Part shown: piece after piece, positions 12,306 through 24,380 of the stretch
Position numbering within the stretch: position 1 is the stretch's first letter
Layout: every line of letters starts with the position of its first letter
Source of the DNA: Phycomyces nitens
Taxonomy: Eukaryota; Mucoromycota; Mucoromycetes; Mucorales; Phycomycetaceae
Assembly: GCA_022702545.1 (NCBI GenBank)
Contig: JAHRBC010000005.1
Coordinates: forward strand, 3,596,001-3,660,000
Length of the DNA: 64,000 bases
Direction of reading: 5' to 3'
The notes under the pieces: model-generated
The model's input: only the letters and a program-made list of their open reading frames with translations
What the model was told of the DNA's origin: nothing
The model's database searches: none
Program-made: the position numbers and the translations under genes

Positions 12306-13160
12306 CTATGGCAAAAATACCAGACTGGAGAGTATCAAGGCAGTTGAGGACAAAAGAATGGAGTATATGGACACTATGAACCGAGAAACGGCTTGGTTTG
12401 GTATTGGAACATTGTACGATGGCTTTTCGTCCGAGGCGTTTGTTCGGAGGGCACTAGCGATACCACCAGGCTGATTGCACTTGTAGTACCTGTTACAACC
12501 GTCCACGCACAATTCATTGGTCGGTCCTTCGGTACACCCATTGTGGCATGCATTCTCTCTCCCACTGCACTCGGCAACAGAAACTGGCCACTGGTATGGA
12601 GGACAATCGGGGATCTTTTTCTTGCAATCGCACCCCCAGGCCATGGTATCAAGATTGCAAAAGCTACAAGATTGACATTAATGTTGTGGATCGACTGTAA
12701 AGAATAATACTTACTTTAATGATGTAAGATCAGGACCACCACATTGTTTCTACCAAACAAAAAAAAACAGGTTTAAAACTATTTATGTATGTATGTATTT
12801 ATTTATTTATTAAAAACGCCTTTATTACCAAATACATCAAATAAATGGCAATAAAAGGTTTGTGCCAGTCTACAAAGATAACCTACATCACAAAACAGGA
12901 GTTGATCATTGCAAACACTTGTTTTTGAGGTTGTGTTTAGGTCCAGAATATTCCAGGATCCGATAGGCAATCCAACTATATATTACAGAATATTGTGATC
13001 AATACTTTTCGACCCAATAATCAATTTTACCACTTGGACGGTGCACCGAGCCCTTTGGAGAGACGTCTTCATAATAACTATCAGTACTTTCTTCTGGCTG
13101 AAAAGTAGCTACGGGATAAATACAGAGAATAGCCACAGTGACTATAAAAATCAGAGTCAT
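12306..13160 (-). CDS. Small secreted cysteine-rich protein with GPI-type C-terminus
   Basis: Predicted exons on the minus strand are 13160-13031, 12975-12887, 12749-12715 and 12663-12306 (203 residues); all phases agree. The protein starts with a signal peptide (MTLIFIVTVAILCIYPVATF). It then has a cysteine-rich domain with the blocks QCGGPDL, MAWGCDCKKKIPDCPPYQW and AECSGRENACHNGC, and ends in a hydrophobic tail after a Ser/Asn-rich stretch, as GPI-anchored proteins do. The cysteine pattern recalls fungal DUF7707-like surface proteins, but I hold that family name loosely. It is convergent with the EDEM-like gene. A cell-surface location is a reasonable inference; a molecular function cannot be given. 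Confidence 0.75.
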
Positions 13161-14550
13161 AAGAAATTAAACTATCTCTTATAATTCTATTGCAGATCCC
13201 TGGAGAAAGAAAGAAAGAAGAGAATCATGGAATGGGCTTTAATTTCCTGGGTTCTTATTCCAATCATTAGCATGTTCAAATGCTTATAAAGAGGAGACTT
13301 TACAGAAATCCCCTATTTGGAGAAGCCTAGACCTTTCTGCGTAGGATAAATTGTGGGGTACCCAACAACAGAAACCTATAGTGCCAGAATACCAATAATC
13401 CCTTTCTTTTTTTTTAAGTGGCCTCCCCCCTCCCCTCCCCTCCCCTATAAAATATCGTTTGGTTTCTATTGTCTCGGTGCCTTTGGATACCATGATTCTT
13501 GGTGTTCTTTGCCTCAATGACTGGGATTGCGGGAATTTGGATGTATATGTTGGTGCACGGTTAATGTATATATTGTGCTGCTAAAGATGCAGATAATATG
13601 CCCTTTTTCATCATTATAATAGCCTGATCCTGGGTAATAAATACACTTTTTGACCAATGCCATCAAATCTTATTCCAGCTCACCAATAACCCCTTTTGGT
13701 CGCTTGTTTGAAAGTGTAAATGAAGAATGAGAAGATGAGAAGTATTTTATTTAATGGGATAAACGGCTAAACGGCAAACGCTGGAATGAAATTAGCTATT
13801 AACCTCTTGGCACAGCACTCTATTGACCAGACAAGATGTTGTTAACCATCAGCCCAAGGAAACCCAGGGGAGGTACTGTGGTATTGTAGTAAGATTACAT
13901 TTGAGCGTCATTAAACGTTATACTTGTAATCGATGCTGAACAGTTAAACTCACAATAAAATATAAAATAAAATAAAATAAAAAAACAGGGATATCAGCCA
14001 TTTGAGCCTTAACCTATAGGAGAAGTATACCGACTGATAGATGGATATATGAATACACAACCAAACAAATAAAGATAATAACAATAAATCAAAATAATTC
14101 GGTGCCTCTATATATACATATATATATATATATACGCATATATATATACATGCTAGAGTTGTTGTTGTTGTTTTTTCCTTGATACCTTGCCTCTTTATCC
14201 ATTGCCATTGCTCCACAAACCTCTCTTTATATCTCTCTTACTCTCCAGACATCCATTCTACTTGTTTTCTGTTTGGTCTACATATACACACATTTAGTTG
14301 GCTATTTATATACATTTATATATTTATATATATTTATACACATATATATATATATTGCTTTTTTGTTTACAAACATACCATTGATTAGTTAAAGGGGTGA
14401 AACTTATAGTCCAACAGTCACTGCTCATCCTTCCTTTGATTCCTAATCATTAGCCACATCATCACCATCAGCATCTCTTTCACCCTTTTTTTTTATTGTT
14501 ATTATCTTTTCTATTTATATATCAATCTACGATCCCTCAGACTGGATGGA
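13161..14550. other. Divergent intergenic region
   Basis: No gene seen over about 1.4 kb separating two divergent genes. It contains a C-rich run with repeated CCCCT (about 13422-13445) followed at once by TATAAAA, which looks like a promoter element. Several TA/CATA microsatellites lie at 14110-14150 and 14300-14356, and a pyrimidine-rich leader precedes the exchanger gene. Confidence 0.45.
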
Positions 14551-17500
14551 ATGTCGAATCGAATCACTGTCCTCTTTTGCCTTGTCGTCATTAGCGTCCT
14601 TGTCTTTTCACCTCTCTTGATCCAATCTGCTCCATTCAGAACACGGAAAAGGAATTACTTGATTGAAGAAATCGTAAGGTTTCCCTAGTATTATAAAAAT
14701 TAATTTATTTATATAATGCATACTTCTGACGCCTGCATCCACCCCCCTCTTTTTTCATTGTCTTTTCGTTAGTGCTCCGACATTGACCAGCAGTTTGACC
14801 AATGTGCTTTTGTAACTAGAGCGTGTGACGGGTTCAGTGGAGTGTTTCTACGATTCTATTATTGCACTGTATTATGGAAACCTCTTTGTGTTGCCATTTT
14901 GGTAAATCCTAAACTGCGATCAGTGACTATACTGACCCCCCCCCCTTTTTTTTTTTTTTGTAGTGCGGAACGTTGCTGATGCTGTTTGGAGCAGTCAGTG
15001 TAGTCGCATCAGATTTCTTTTGCAAGTGACTCTGTGGAGGAGGAGGAGGGGAATAGTTTTTTGTCTTGCTAACCAGACTTTTGTAATCTAGGCCCCAATC
15101 TGCAGACAATATCATCAAAACTTGGATTGTCAGAAAGCATGGTAGATCAATTTAAATTTGATTTAAATTTCTTTAATTGTACATATTCTACTAAAATGTT
15201 AATTCACAACAATTCATTATAGGCAGGTGTCACCGTCCTGGCATTTGGAAATGGTAGTCCGGACCTATTCAGTACCTTTAGGTAGAATATCAATAATTAT
15301 CAAGAATATGAAAGACATCTTGACCGTCGAAATATTCCTCTAGTGCCATGGAGTCAGGGGCAGGTTCTTTGGCTATAGGAGAACTTATTGGTGCCGCATT
15401 CTTTATTGTCGCGATTGTGTCTGGGTGTATGGGTATCATTCGTCCTTTTCAGTCAAAAAGGGTTACTTTTCTGAGGGACGCTGCATTTCTGACCGGAGCA
15501 GTCTTGATGATTCTTGGGATTATTTATCAGCAAGCCATTCATTGGTACCATGGTCTTGGCCTAGTGTTTTACTATCTATCGTACGTTTCGGTTGTACTCT
15601 TGAGCAACTACCGAATGAATAAAGACGAGCTGGACCAGTCGAAAAAGTCAATGACCGAGACATCCTTACTTCTTGGCCAAGGTAAAAATAAATAAATAAG
15701 GATGGCAATCGAGGGGCCGAGTGCTAAAAACAAAACAAAAACAAAATTGCGTGTTTGCCAGCCAGAACACCATACAAGCCAACAAAGATAATCACCAATC
15801 AAGACCAACTACATCCAGAAGACCAGCAGGACAATAATCATCAGCATCAGCATCAGCATCAGCAGCAGCATCAACAGCATCATCATCAAGGGCATATAAT
15901 AATGCCTGTGTTGCCAAGCCAACCATCAAAATCATCCTTGAGGATCGATACCACTAATCTTCCCAGATCTCCTAGCTCACTTGGGTCAATATCAGCTCGT
16001 GCCCATCGGCACTCAATGACCCCTCGTGTTGGAATGCGTACATCTGTATTTAGCGCCATGGAGGTATCTCGTTTTTATAACATGGGTTTTGCGGTTGTTG
16101 GCCTGTGATTGACAAAGAATTATGTAGCTTAAAGAACAAGTCGATTCGATCAAGAGAGCCTCATCTTCTCATCATATTCCTCTTACTAAACGAAACCGCC
16201 AAATATCAATGCCATATGAAGTATCTAAACACGCTCTCCAGACAGGCCAAGCGCTTAGCTCAGGGTCTGAGCGTCGGCCCAGAGCCAACACCCTCACAGA
16301 CCAACTAAAGGTCTCAATGACATCTCCTAGTAATGGAATGCAACGCTCACCGACCGGCAATAGTTTAAATAGTGGTACTGGAATGGCTGAAGACTACTTT
16401 ACATACGCAAAGCTACACTCCAACTGTGATGGAGACAAACCCGAATCATGTTCTATTATGGACATCAATTCATCACAGCCACATTATCATCAGGACCAAA
16501 AGATCCCAGAGATCAGACTTGCTCCTCCTCATACACCAAAACCACTCGAACTACAGCCATTTACTTATCCCCAGTTTTGTCCAGAGCAATCTCCTACATT
16601 TGATGACAATCCAGCCATCTCTCCACAGCTATCTTGGCAAATACCAGTGCCAGGGTCCTCACAAGGCACATGGACATTTTGGGAGCTATGGCTCCAAGAC
16701 ATCTGCCAGACCTTGTTCCCAACTCTTCAGCAATGGCACACCAAATCAATGCTGGGAAAGATCTCGTCTCTGGTAGCCACTCCTCTTGTTCTTGTCTTTA
16801 CACTCACCCTGCCTGTTGCTGAATCCGAAGACGTAAAGGTCGATGGGGTCCATGTCCTGGATGATGACCTAGACAAACAAGATACGGTTGTTGAGAATAG
16901 CAATGAGTACCTTGCGATACCAATTCAGGTCGAACAGACAGACGAAGAGGTTAGCCAGGGCTGGTGTAGATGGCTACTGGCCACCCAGGCAGTGACCAGC
17001 ACAACATTTCTGTTTGTTGTAATGGCCATCCACCAAATCATTCCATTTGGGGCCATCTGGCTAGGAACGTTTATCGGTTGCCTCTTGTCAGTCTTGGTCC
17101 TAAAGACGACCAAGAATGAACCGCCGTCGTGGTTCTGGATGCTGTCTTTTGCTGGATTCTACGTTGCACTCCATTGGATATTCCTACTTGCCAATCAAAT
17201 GGTTGGGCTGCTAGAGGTAAAGAGCTTGAAAAAAAAAGATGTACCGGTGATTTACTGTGCTTGTTAGGCATTTGGAAAGATATTTGATATCAGCGAGGCC
17301 ATAATGGGACTGACAGTGTTTGCTCTTGTGAGTATATGAAGGCAAGAAAGATAGAACTATTGAATGATACTTATAAATGCTGAATTGATAGGGAAATAGC
17401 ATTGGAGACTTTGTGGCAAACACAGCAATTGCAAAGGTAACAAAATAAAGAGACATTTGTTCAAGACCAAAATTAATTGATATAAAATAATCGTAATTAT

Positions 17501-17839
17501 TTTAGATGGGACTTCCTACAATGGCAATATCGGCTTGCTATGCTGGACCGTTGCTGAGTAAGCGAGTATATTTGGATGATTATTTGAGTATTGACAAGAG
17601 GTCCTCTAGATATGGTGCTTGGGGTTGGAATATCTGCAACTTATCAGACCTGGAAGACAGGCCGTCCGTATGCCCTTGATATTGAGCCTACGATTGTTGT
17701 GTCTTCAGCTGGACTGATGATAGTGCTGCTGAGTACGTTGATGGTAGTAATTAATAACGACTACCATATCAATCAACGGCTCGGTTGGTGGATGATATTT
17801 GTGTATTTTGTATGTTTTATCATTAATATGACACTATAA
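14551..17839 (+). CDS. Cation/Ca2+ exchanger of the CaCA superfamily (NCLX/YDL206W type)
   Basis: Membrane antiporter exchanging Ca2+ for Na+ or another cation. Predicted exons: 14551-14673, 14773-14901, 14964-15021, 15092-15141, 15223-15281, 15344-15681, 15762-16063, 16128-17216, 17268-17327, 17392-17436, 17506-17557, 17610-17839 (844 residues). Both alpha repeats are clear: VTVLAFGNGSPDLFSTFSA (about 122-140) and LTVFALGNSIGDFVANTAIA (about 729-748). Between the two helix bundles lies a His/Gln/Ser-rich loop of over 300 residues, partly encoded by CAT/CAG repeats near 15840-15887, where regulation is expected. The N-terminus is signal-like, followed by cysteine pairs typical of NCLX. Intron 3 must be GC-AG (donor GCAAGT at 15022) to read FFCPNLQ. 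Whether it acts in mitochondria, ER or vacuole cannot be read from the sequence. Confidence 0.9.
15022..15091 (+). other. GC-AG intron in the exchanger gene
   Basis: The donor is TT|GCAAGT, the standard GC-intron consensus. Using it gives TTT-TGC-CCC-AAT (FCPN), the conserved NCX-family junction. The nearby GTGACT donor two bases further gives the wrong frame for the next exon. Confidence 0.75.
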
Positions 17840-18713
17840 AGAAACACACACACACACACATTGATCTGTGCAATTGTCCTTGATTTAATCCTAAAAAAAT
17901 ATATATTATAAAGGGGGGTATTCAAATCACAAATCTTAAAAATATAATATATATAGATGTCGACGTCACTCATTATAAATTTAAATAAAAAAAAAAGATT
18001 TGTCTTTTTATTATTTTTATAGCACAACATCTTTGGTGCATTATTCTGCCATACACACAATTTCGCAGAGTGTTTTGCCAGTGTCCTTTCACTCTCTCTT
18101 TGTCTCTCTCTATCTATCTCTCTTTTTTTTTCTTACTATTAAATTTATATATTATAAATATATAGTATATTTTTAATATACACATGTATATAGATACATA
18201 CACATATACACATATACACATATACACATATACATTTATACATACATACATATATATATATATATACATCCAGTCCTACAAGACCAGCTTATTAAGTCTC
18301 ACTCTACCCCTTCTTAATACGTTTACTATTATTATTGTTATTATCATTATTTTTAATTATTAATTATTACTATTTATTATTATTATTTATTTAATATATT
18401 GTCTTTTTTATTATATATAAATATAAATATATACACCCATATATATATATTTATACATATATTTATTATATATTTTATTTTACTCATTTCTCTTTTCTCT
18501 TTTTTTTTTCTCTCTTTCTTTCTCCTTGTCCTCCTCGTCCTTGTCCTCCTCCTCTCTCATTCTCATTCTCATTCTCACTCGCTCACCCACTCGCTCACCC
18601 ATTCTCTCTCTCTCTTTCTCTCTTTCTCTCTTTCTCTCTCTCTCTATTTGTGTGTGTGTGTGTGATTTTGCCTTGTTTCTTTATTATACAACAACTACCT
18701 CTCTATTAATCTC
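17840..18713. other. Intergenic region rich in simple repeats, upstream of SET1
   Basis: About 870 bp of TA, CATA, TTA and CT repeats with no coding sequence. The last 220 bp (about 18490-18650) are strongly pyrimidine-rich (CTCTCT, CATTCT, TCTCTC) and end in a (GT) run, as is common for the leader of a fungal housekeeping gene. Confidence 0.45.
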
Positions 18714-21700
18714 ATGGACTTGCCATGGTACTATTATTTTCTTCGACTTTCTTGTCTGCCTTTCCGGTTATTCCTTACCCGCACTCATTACTGTCTTTAG
18801 GACTGAAGATAAAGCAGAGTCAACTGGAAGTACACTGGCCAATTCGTCTTCCTTGGCCTCTTCATCCATCCCTTCTATTCACGATCCATCCAATCCATCC
18901 CTGATCCAATCTAATAATGCCCTCGATGTAAGTACCTCGCGATTCTCCAATCCATTCCACATTTTTTTTTCTTAAAAAATAAATAAATAAATTATATATA
19001 TATATATAAATTGATAATTACAGCCACCACCTCGGGATCCACGCCTCAGCATGCTGGGATATGGAAAGAACACGTCTCGCGGACGCCAGACCTACCGATC
19101 TACACTTGAACTGATTCAGTACAAAGTAAGCCAGCCAAAGCTACAAAGACGACATTAGACTAAACTGTTTATTTCTTTTTCTTTTTCTTTACATTGTCAG
19201 TTTGATGAATTTTCAGTCGGACCAGCACCTCTGCAGACCATACTTGTCTCCAACATTTCGCCTCTGACAACCGAGCCCCAGATCATGACATTCTTTTCGA
19301 TCTATGGCCAAGTCGACTGTGTGACAATTGAAAAATGCCCATTGACAGGAGGCTCTCTTGGCATAGCACGCGTAACCTTTGGAGCTGATATGGCCGGAGA
19401 TGGACATGCGGCCGCATGTAGAGCAGTAGAAAGGGGAAACGGAAGATACATTGGATCGGCTACGATAAAGGTTGAATTTGATCCGGGAGGTAAAGACCAA
19501 TATATATATATATATATATATATAAGATGTTGGGTTGGGTCCAATTGGGCAATAGAAAGAGATACAAAACATAATCTTTTCTGTTTGGTGGGTGTGTAGA
19601 AAAGCAGAAACCAGACACGTCTTTAAAGACTGTAGATCATCAGCCTTTAGAATCCCAACGACCAAAACCCACTACTCCACAGTCATCTCCACCTCATGAA
19701 GAAGGTGAGGTGGTCGAGGATGATCACCATTGGCCATCACGGCCTGATTCTTCTATTAATGGTAACAGTAGATCCTATTATCGCCCACGAGATTATCGAC
19801 CAAGCGACTACCGGTTCGATGACTCACGATATCATCGAGCGCCCCCAACGTCAAACGCCACCACAGCATCAGCATCGACCTACCCACGCTCCTATTCGCC
19901 CTCACGTTACTACTCGCCCTCGCGCGAGACAGATCGGTACGAACCGCCCACGAGATCTCGACAGCCTCGATGGCCGAGACGGAGCCCCAGTCCAGGCTCA
20001 GAACGGTATCGCAGTCGAAGCCGAAGCCGTAGCCAGAGCACAGGCAGAGAAAATGGAGGGTATTATGGGAGGAATGGAGGTGGAGCATATGGACGAAGTA
20101 GTCGGAGAGAGCCAGGTGTCAGGGGAGACTATGAGTGGAGAGACTATGAGCGACACCGAAGAAACGATTACTGGGCAGACGATAGACGACGAGAGGTAAA
20201 GATATATTGAGCATGTCTCGAGTGCCCAAATTTAACCAACCTGTGATTGGCGCTCTTTTTTCTCCCTGTGTTTTTACAGGAGCGATCAAGTGCATCGTCA
20301 GAACCTCAGCCTTGCCTGCTTATTTCTCGCAAATGCCTGCCATTTGTGCGTGGAATCTTGGAAGAATTACGAAAGGTGTTTTATTATTTCAATTGCGTGG
20401 ATGTAAGTCTGTTATTCAACAAAGGATCCCTAATAAAGTATACATTGAAAATATTAAAAAATAAAGAAAACCATGTAGATTTACCATGATGCAGACGATT
20501 GGTTTGTCGTCTTTGATTCTACCACGGCTGCCAAACGAGCCCTGACGGCAGCCGACAAGCAACTGGTGATGGGCTACAAGCTCAGCTTGACGTTGCGCGA
20601 GCCACCAAGTGCGGCCCAAAAGTCGCCAGATCCACAAAAGTCTCCGGATATTGTCAAGAAGTTGGTCTTGAGCCAGAACGACATCAAGTCCCAGGCCAAG
20701 ATGCTACTGTTGGAGCAATTGGCCGATGTGTTTCTCAAGGATCTCAAGAACCGGGTGGTTGGTCCTTACATCTATGACTTTTTGAACCCGTCTCTGAGAA
20801 AGTCTCGTAACCATGATTCTGGATTCACGGCCCTGGTGGACCAAGATGGCTTGCCAGGATCGCACGACAGCTTACCTCTCAACAAACTCCCTCGGTTCAA
20901 GAAACGTCGAGTGGATCCCAGCACGACTGCCAGTCTAGATTCTCGGCTTGACCATCTGTCTACGAACAGTAGTCTGTCCAAGAATAAGCAGCCAGAGAAA
21001 AAGAGTTTGGAGGAAGGAGAGTATCGGTCAGGATCGTCGAGTGAAGATGAAGGTGAAGAAAAGGATGTACATCACAATAACCATCAAAGACCACACCCAC
21101 AAAGGCTGACCCAGACACCTCCACTGCGGCCGCCGACCCGATGGAAGCCGTCTGGTCGAAGAGAACAGCCACGTCGGTTACGAGATTATCTTAGTGACGA
21201 GAGCCAGGTTGACGATGAACATGATGCGTTCTTGCGCCAGTTGCATGAAGAGCAGCAGCAGCGTAGTCATCATCAGGAAAGTGAAGACGATGACGACAAG
21301 TGGTTAGAACCCGATAATGTAGAAGAAGAAGACGACGACGACGACGAAGATGAAGACGAAGAAGAAGAGATTGTAGAAAAGAAACGGTTTTCTGCCCCTC
21401 GAAAAAGGCAGCTGAAATACGATAGTGACTCTAGTGAAGAGATTCAGCGGAAACCATTGTCCCAAAAGAAACGCCTACTGATACCTTCCCAAGTACCCCT
21501 GATCCCAACCATTGTGCCTCGGGTAAAGTCAAAACCAAAAGATGAAAACAAGACCAGAGAAGAAGAGGCCGAGAAGGCTCGGTTGAGACGAGAGGCAGCG
21601 GTGAAGGAGCGCGAGGCTCAGGAAGCACTCGAAAAGTCATTGATGATCTCGGATTCAGAAGACGACGAGGTACTGACAAGCCAGCCTGAAGAACCGTATG

Positions 21701-21788
21701 AGTGGGATCCATTCCGGCAAGTGGAAGATGTAGAGGATTTCGAATTTTTACGAAAGGTTATTGTGGAAGATATCCATGGCGAAGTTAA

Positions 21789-21825
<37 letters not shown>

Positions 21826-22954
21826 ATATATCGATATGTGGAGTCTAACCGCGTGTGAGATGGTTTAGTGGAACCATCAGAAGTTCAAAATAGCAATATT
21901 AGTGGTGGTAATGGTGGTGGTGGTGGATGTGCACGAAGCCGTGGATACTACGTTATTCCAGACTCTGTAAAGGCCACATACTTGCCCAAGAACAAAGCAG
22001 TGTTTGATACGCCTGCAACTCTGGCTGGACGAACCACCTCACGTACTAACCGAGTCAACAATCGTCGACTGGCGGTTGGTATGGCTATGAATAACCGGAC
22101 AATGGCAGATTCAGACATTCTCAAGTTCAACCAGCTAAAAAGCCGTAAAAAGCAATTACGGTTTGCTAAATCGCCTATTCATGACTGGGGACTGTATGCT
22201 GAAGAACACATTGATGCCAATGACATGGTTATCGAGTATGTTGGTGAGGTTATCCGCCAGCAAGTTGCTGAAGAGAGAGAGAAGAAGTATGAGCGGTGTG
22301 GAATTGGTAGCAGTTATCTGTTTCGAGTGGATGATGACACAGTAATCGATGCCACAAAAAAGGGCAGTATTGCAAGATTTATCAACCACTGTTGTTCTGT
22401 AAGTCTTATAATGCTCGAAGCTATATTTTGTTGCACAATATTTATTATCACCAAACTAATCAAATTCAATATCTATTTCTACACATCTATGTATATGTTT
22501 TCATATATTTATACATTCATACATGTTTGGGTGGGTTGGTGTATTTGTGTGCCTATGTGTTTGTGTGCCTATATGTTTGTGTGTGTGCGTGTTTGTGCGT
22601 GTTTGTGTGCGTGTTTGTGTGTGTGTGTTTGTGCCCATGTATTATCCTATGCCATATACATGTATGTATGTATATATATATGTGTATGTATATATGTATG
22701 TATATATCCTTGTAGCCCAACTGTAGTGCCAAAATCATCACAGTCGACAAGCACAAAAAGATTGTAATTTATGCCAATCGGGATATTGAGCCAGGAGAGG
22801 AGATTACCTATGACTATAAATTCCCGATTGAGGCCGATAAAATACCCTGTTTGTGTGGCAGCCGGTTCTGCAAAGGAACGTAAGTACAAAAAGTGTATAT
22901 ACTCTAAATAATTGCGTTTATTGACTATATGATTTACAATGTAGATTGAATTAA
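18714..22954 (+). CDS. SET1: Histone H3K4 methyltransferase of the SET1/COMPASS type
   Basis: Catalytic subunit of COMPASS, methylating histone H3 lysine 4. Predicted exons: 18714-18727, 18801-18927, 19024-19125, 19201-19489, 19600-20195, 20280-20402, 20479-21790, 21869-22398, 22716-22879, 22945-22954 (1088 residues). Domain order is an RRM-like fold (about 82-178), an Arg/Ser-rich segment (200-375), a second RNA-binding-like region (385-460), a long acidic linker ([13 protein letters not shown]), an N-SET region and the SET domain (about 950-1085), with [10 protein letters not shown] and RFINHCC. The post-SET end [13 protein letters not shown] is complete. The last exon codes only TLN-stop. 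The 14-nt first exon is a prediction; a different 5' exon is possible. The donor of intron 7 lies inside a (GT)15 microsatellite. Confidence 0.9.
21791..21820 (+). repeat. (GT)15 microsatellite forming a 5' splice site
   Basis: Thirty bases of perfect GT repeat begin exactly at the predicted donor of SET1 intron 7, after the codon fragment AAA G. The same intron ends at TTTAG before 21869. Other, shorter GT/TA runs fill the intron at 22399-22715. Confidence 0.85.
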
Positions 22955-23180
22955 CAATAAAAAAATAAAAATAAAAGCTATTTTTTATATATATTAATAA
23001 AAATAATTACTAATCATACTAATACTAATAATAATAATAATCTCAAGGATTTGTATCATTGCACTTGGTGGATAGCTTACACTGGCTATAACCGTGGCTT
23101 ACATTTACAAGACATTGTTCAATCAAAATTCCAATTGTGGTTTTATCCATACAGGTTGAATTAGCAAGAATAAATGTCTA
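22955..23180. other. Spacer after SET1
   Basis: AT-rich sequence with an ATA repeat at about 23018-23040; no gene seen. Confidence 0.4.
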
Positions 23181-23189
23181 GACATGTTA

Positions 23190-24380
23190 GTACAGTATAT
23201 CTTATCCAGCTTTGTAGGTAGTGATAGTATTGGCTTTGTCATGTCTGTCCAGAATATCTATACTAATTCCATGAATTCAATTACAAGTTGCTGTGTCTTT
23301 CTTGAGTACCACAGGTTTTCTTTTCTTAAAGGTTTATGAAAAACAAATGGTAAAGAACCAGCAATACTTTTATATTTACTATATTTTATGTATCTACTTT
23401 TACAACTGTGGGATCTCCAACCTTTGACCAACTATAGTTTCTTATTAAAGATACACTTTTCACAGATATGCTTGTATAACCCAGAAAGAGAGACTTGTGA
23501 GACCTTTAAAATGTTTACACACCTTTTGCCTTGCTTCTTCAAGAACGATAATTGGGCTATTGTCAAGATATATATTAGAGAAAGAGAAATTGTTGATGAA
23601 TCAATGTCTCTTGCTTCACGTTCATTCTTCTTTGGTGTGTGGCTAGAAAGCAGCATTCAATTGCTATTATTGAATTTGTCGAGTAATTTGTAAGCACTAC
23701 TACGAGGTATGCCAGATTACTCTGCTACTTGTATTACTGACAGCCCTTGTTGGGTTAGTTTGAATAAGCCTTTCAATTTGATCCCGTCCATATCTCTTGT
23801 ACTTTCCAGTTGAAGCAATAGATAATTGCTAACCATTTTTAACTATAATGTCCATTACCTCTATTGTTGTTGATTGAGATTTTAGGAATTGTGTCGAGAT
23901 TAATAAGCATTCAAGATTGGCATTTTCAATGGCCGTATAATCGTATAATTCTCAATAGCACTGTCATTAAATATTAGAAGCGATTCTTCTTCAGGATAAT
24001 GATCATGTCCATTTTGGTAGTATATGATTTTGTCTAAAAACAAAATTAGACAGGTGTAGTGAGGTAAAAAGAGAAGAATTACCAGGTCACAAGAGTTCTT
24101 GTCCCGTAATCCAAGAAATCACATTAGACTATGGAGATTGTAATCCAATAAACGAGAGTCCCTTTTCACTGCAGAATTGTTTATTTCTGATATATTAAGC
24201 CAGCTGCGGTTAACCTAGAAGAGCTCAAAATACTACAATAAACCTTGTATCCATTTACAATCGATCCCCAACACAGATCTAAACGATTTTTTCAAAGTGT
24301 CTCGATATATTTTTAAAAAAGATTCCAGAATTGTCTCAATATCAAGTAGAAAAACACTGTATAATAGTATTACTAATCAT
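23190..24380 (-). mobile_element. Decayed DNA transposon, repeat family copy A
   Basis: Most of this stretch matches, in inverted orientation, the segment at about 45840-46430, for example TATTTTATGTATCTACTTTT near 23380-23400. The copies are not collinear: A has about 300 bp extra near 23570-23870 and again near 24010-24320. Read on the minus strand, A keeps transposase-like pieces: an acidic start (EEESLLIF), a helix-turn-helix (LFKLTQQGLSVIQVAE, stop, SGIPRSSAYKLLDKF) and a second one (VSLSGLYKHI). Stops and shifts throughout make it dead. The order fits Tc1/IS630-type transposases. Ends and target duplication could not be defined. Confidence 0.65.

Noticed and set aside
13284..13517. Minus-strand open frame of 77 codons in the divergent spacer
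   Set aside because: It crosses the CCCCT run, matches no family and has no neighbouring splice signals that extend it.
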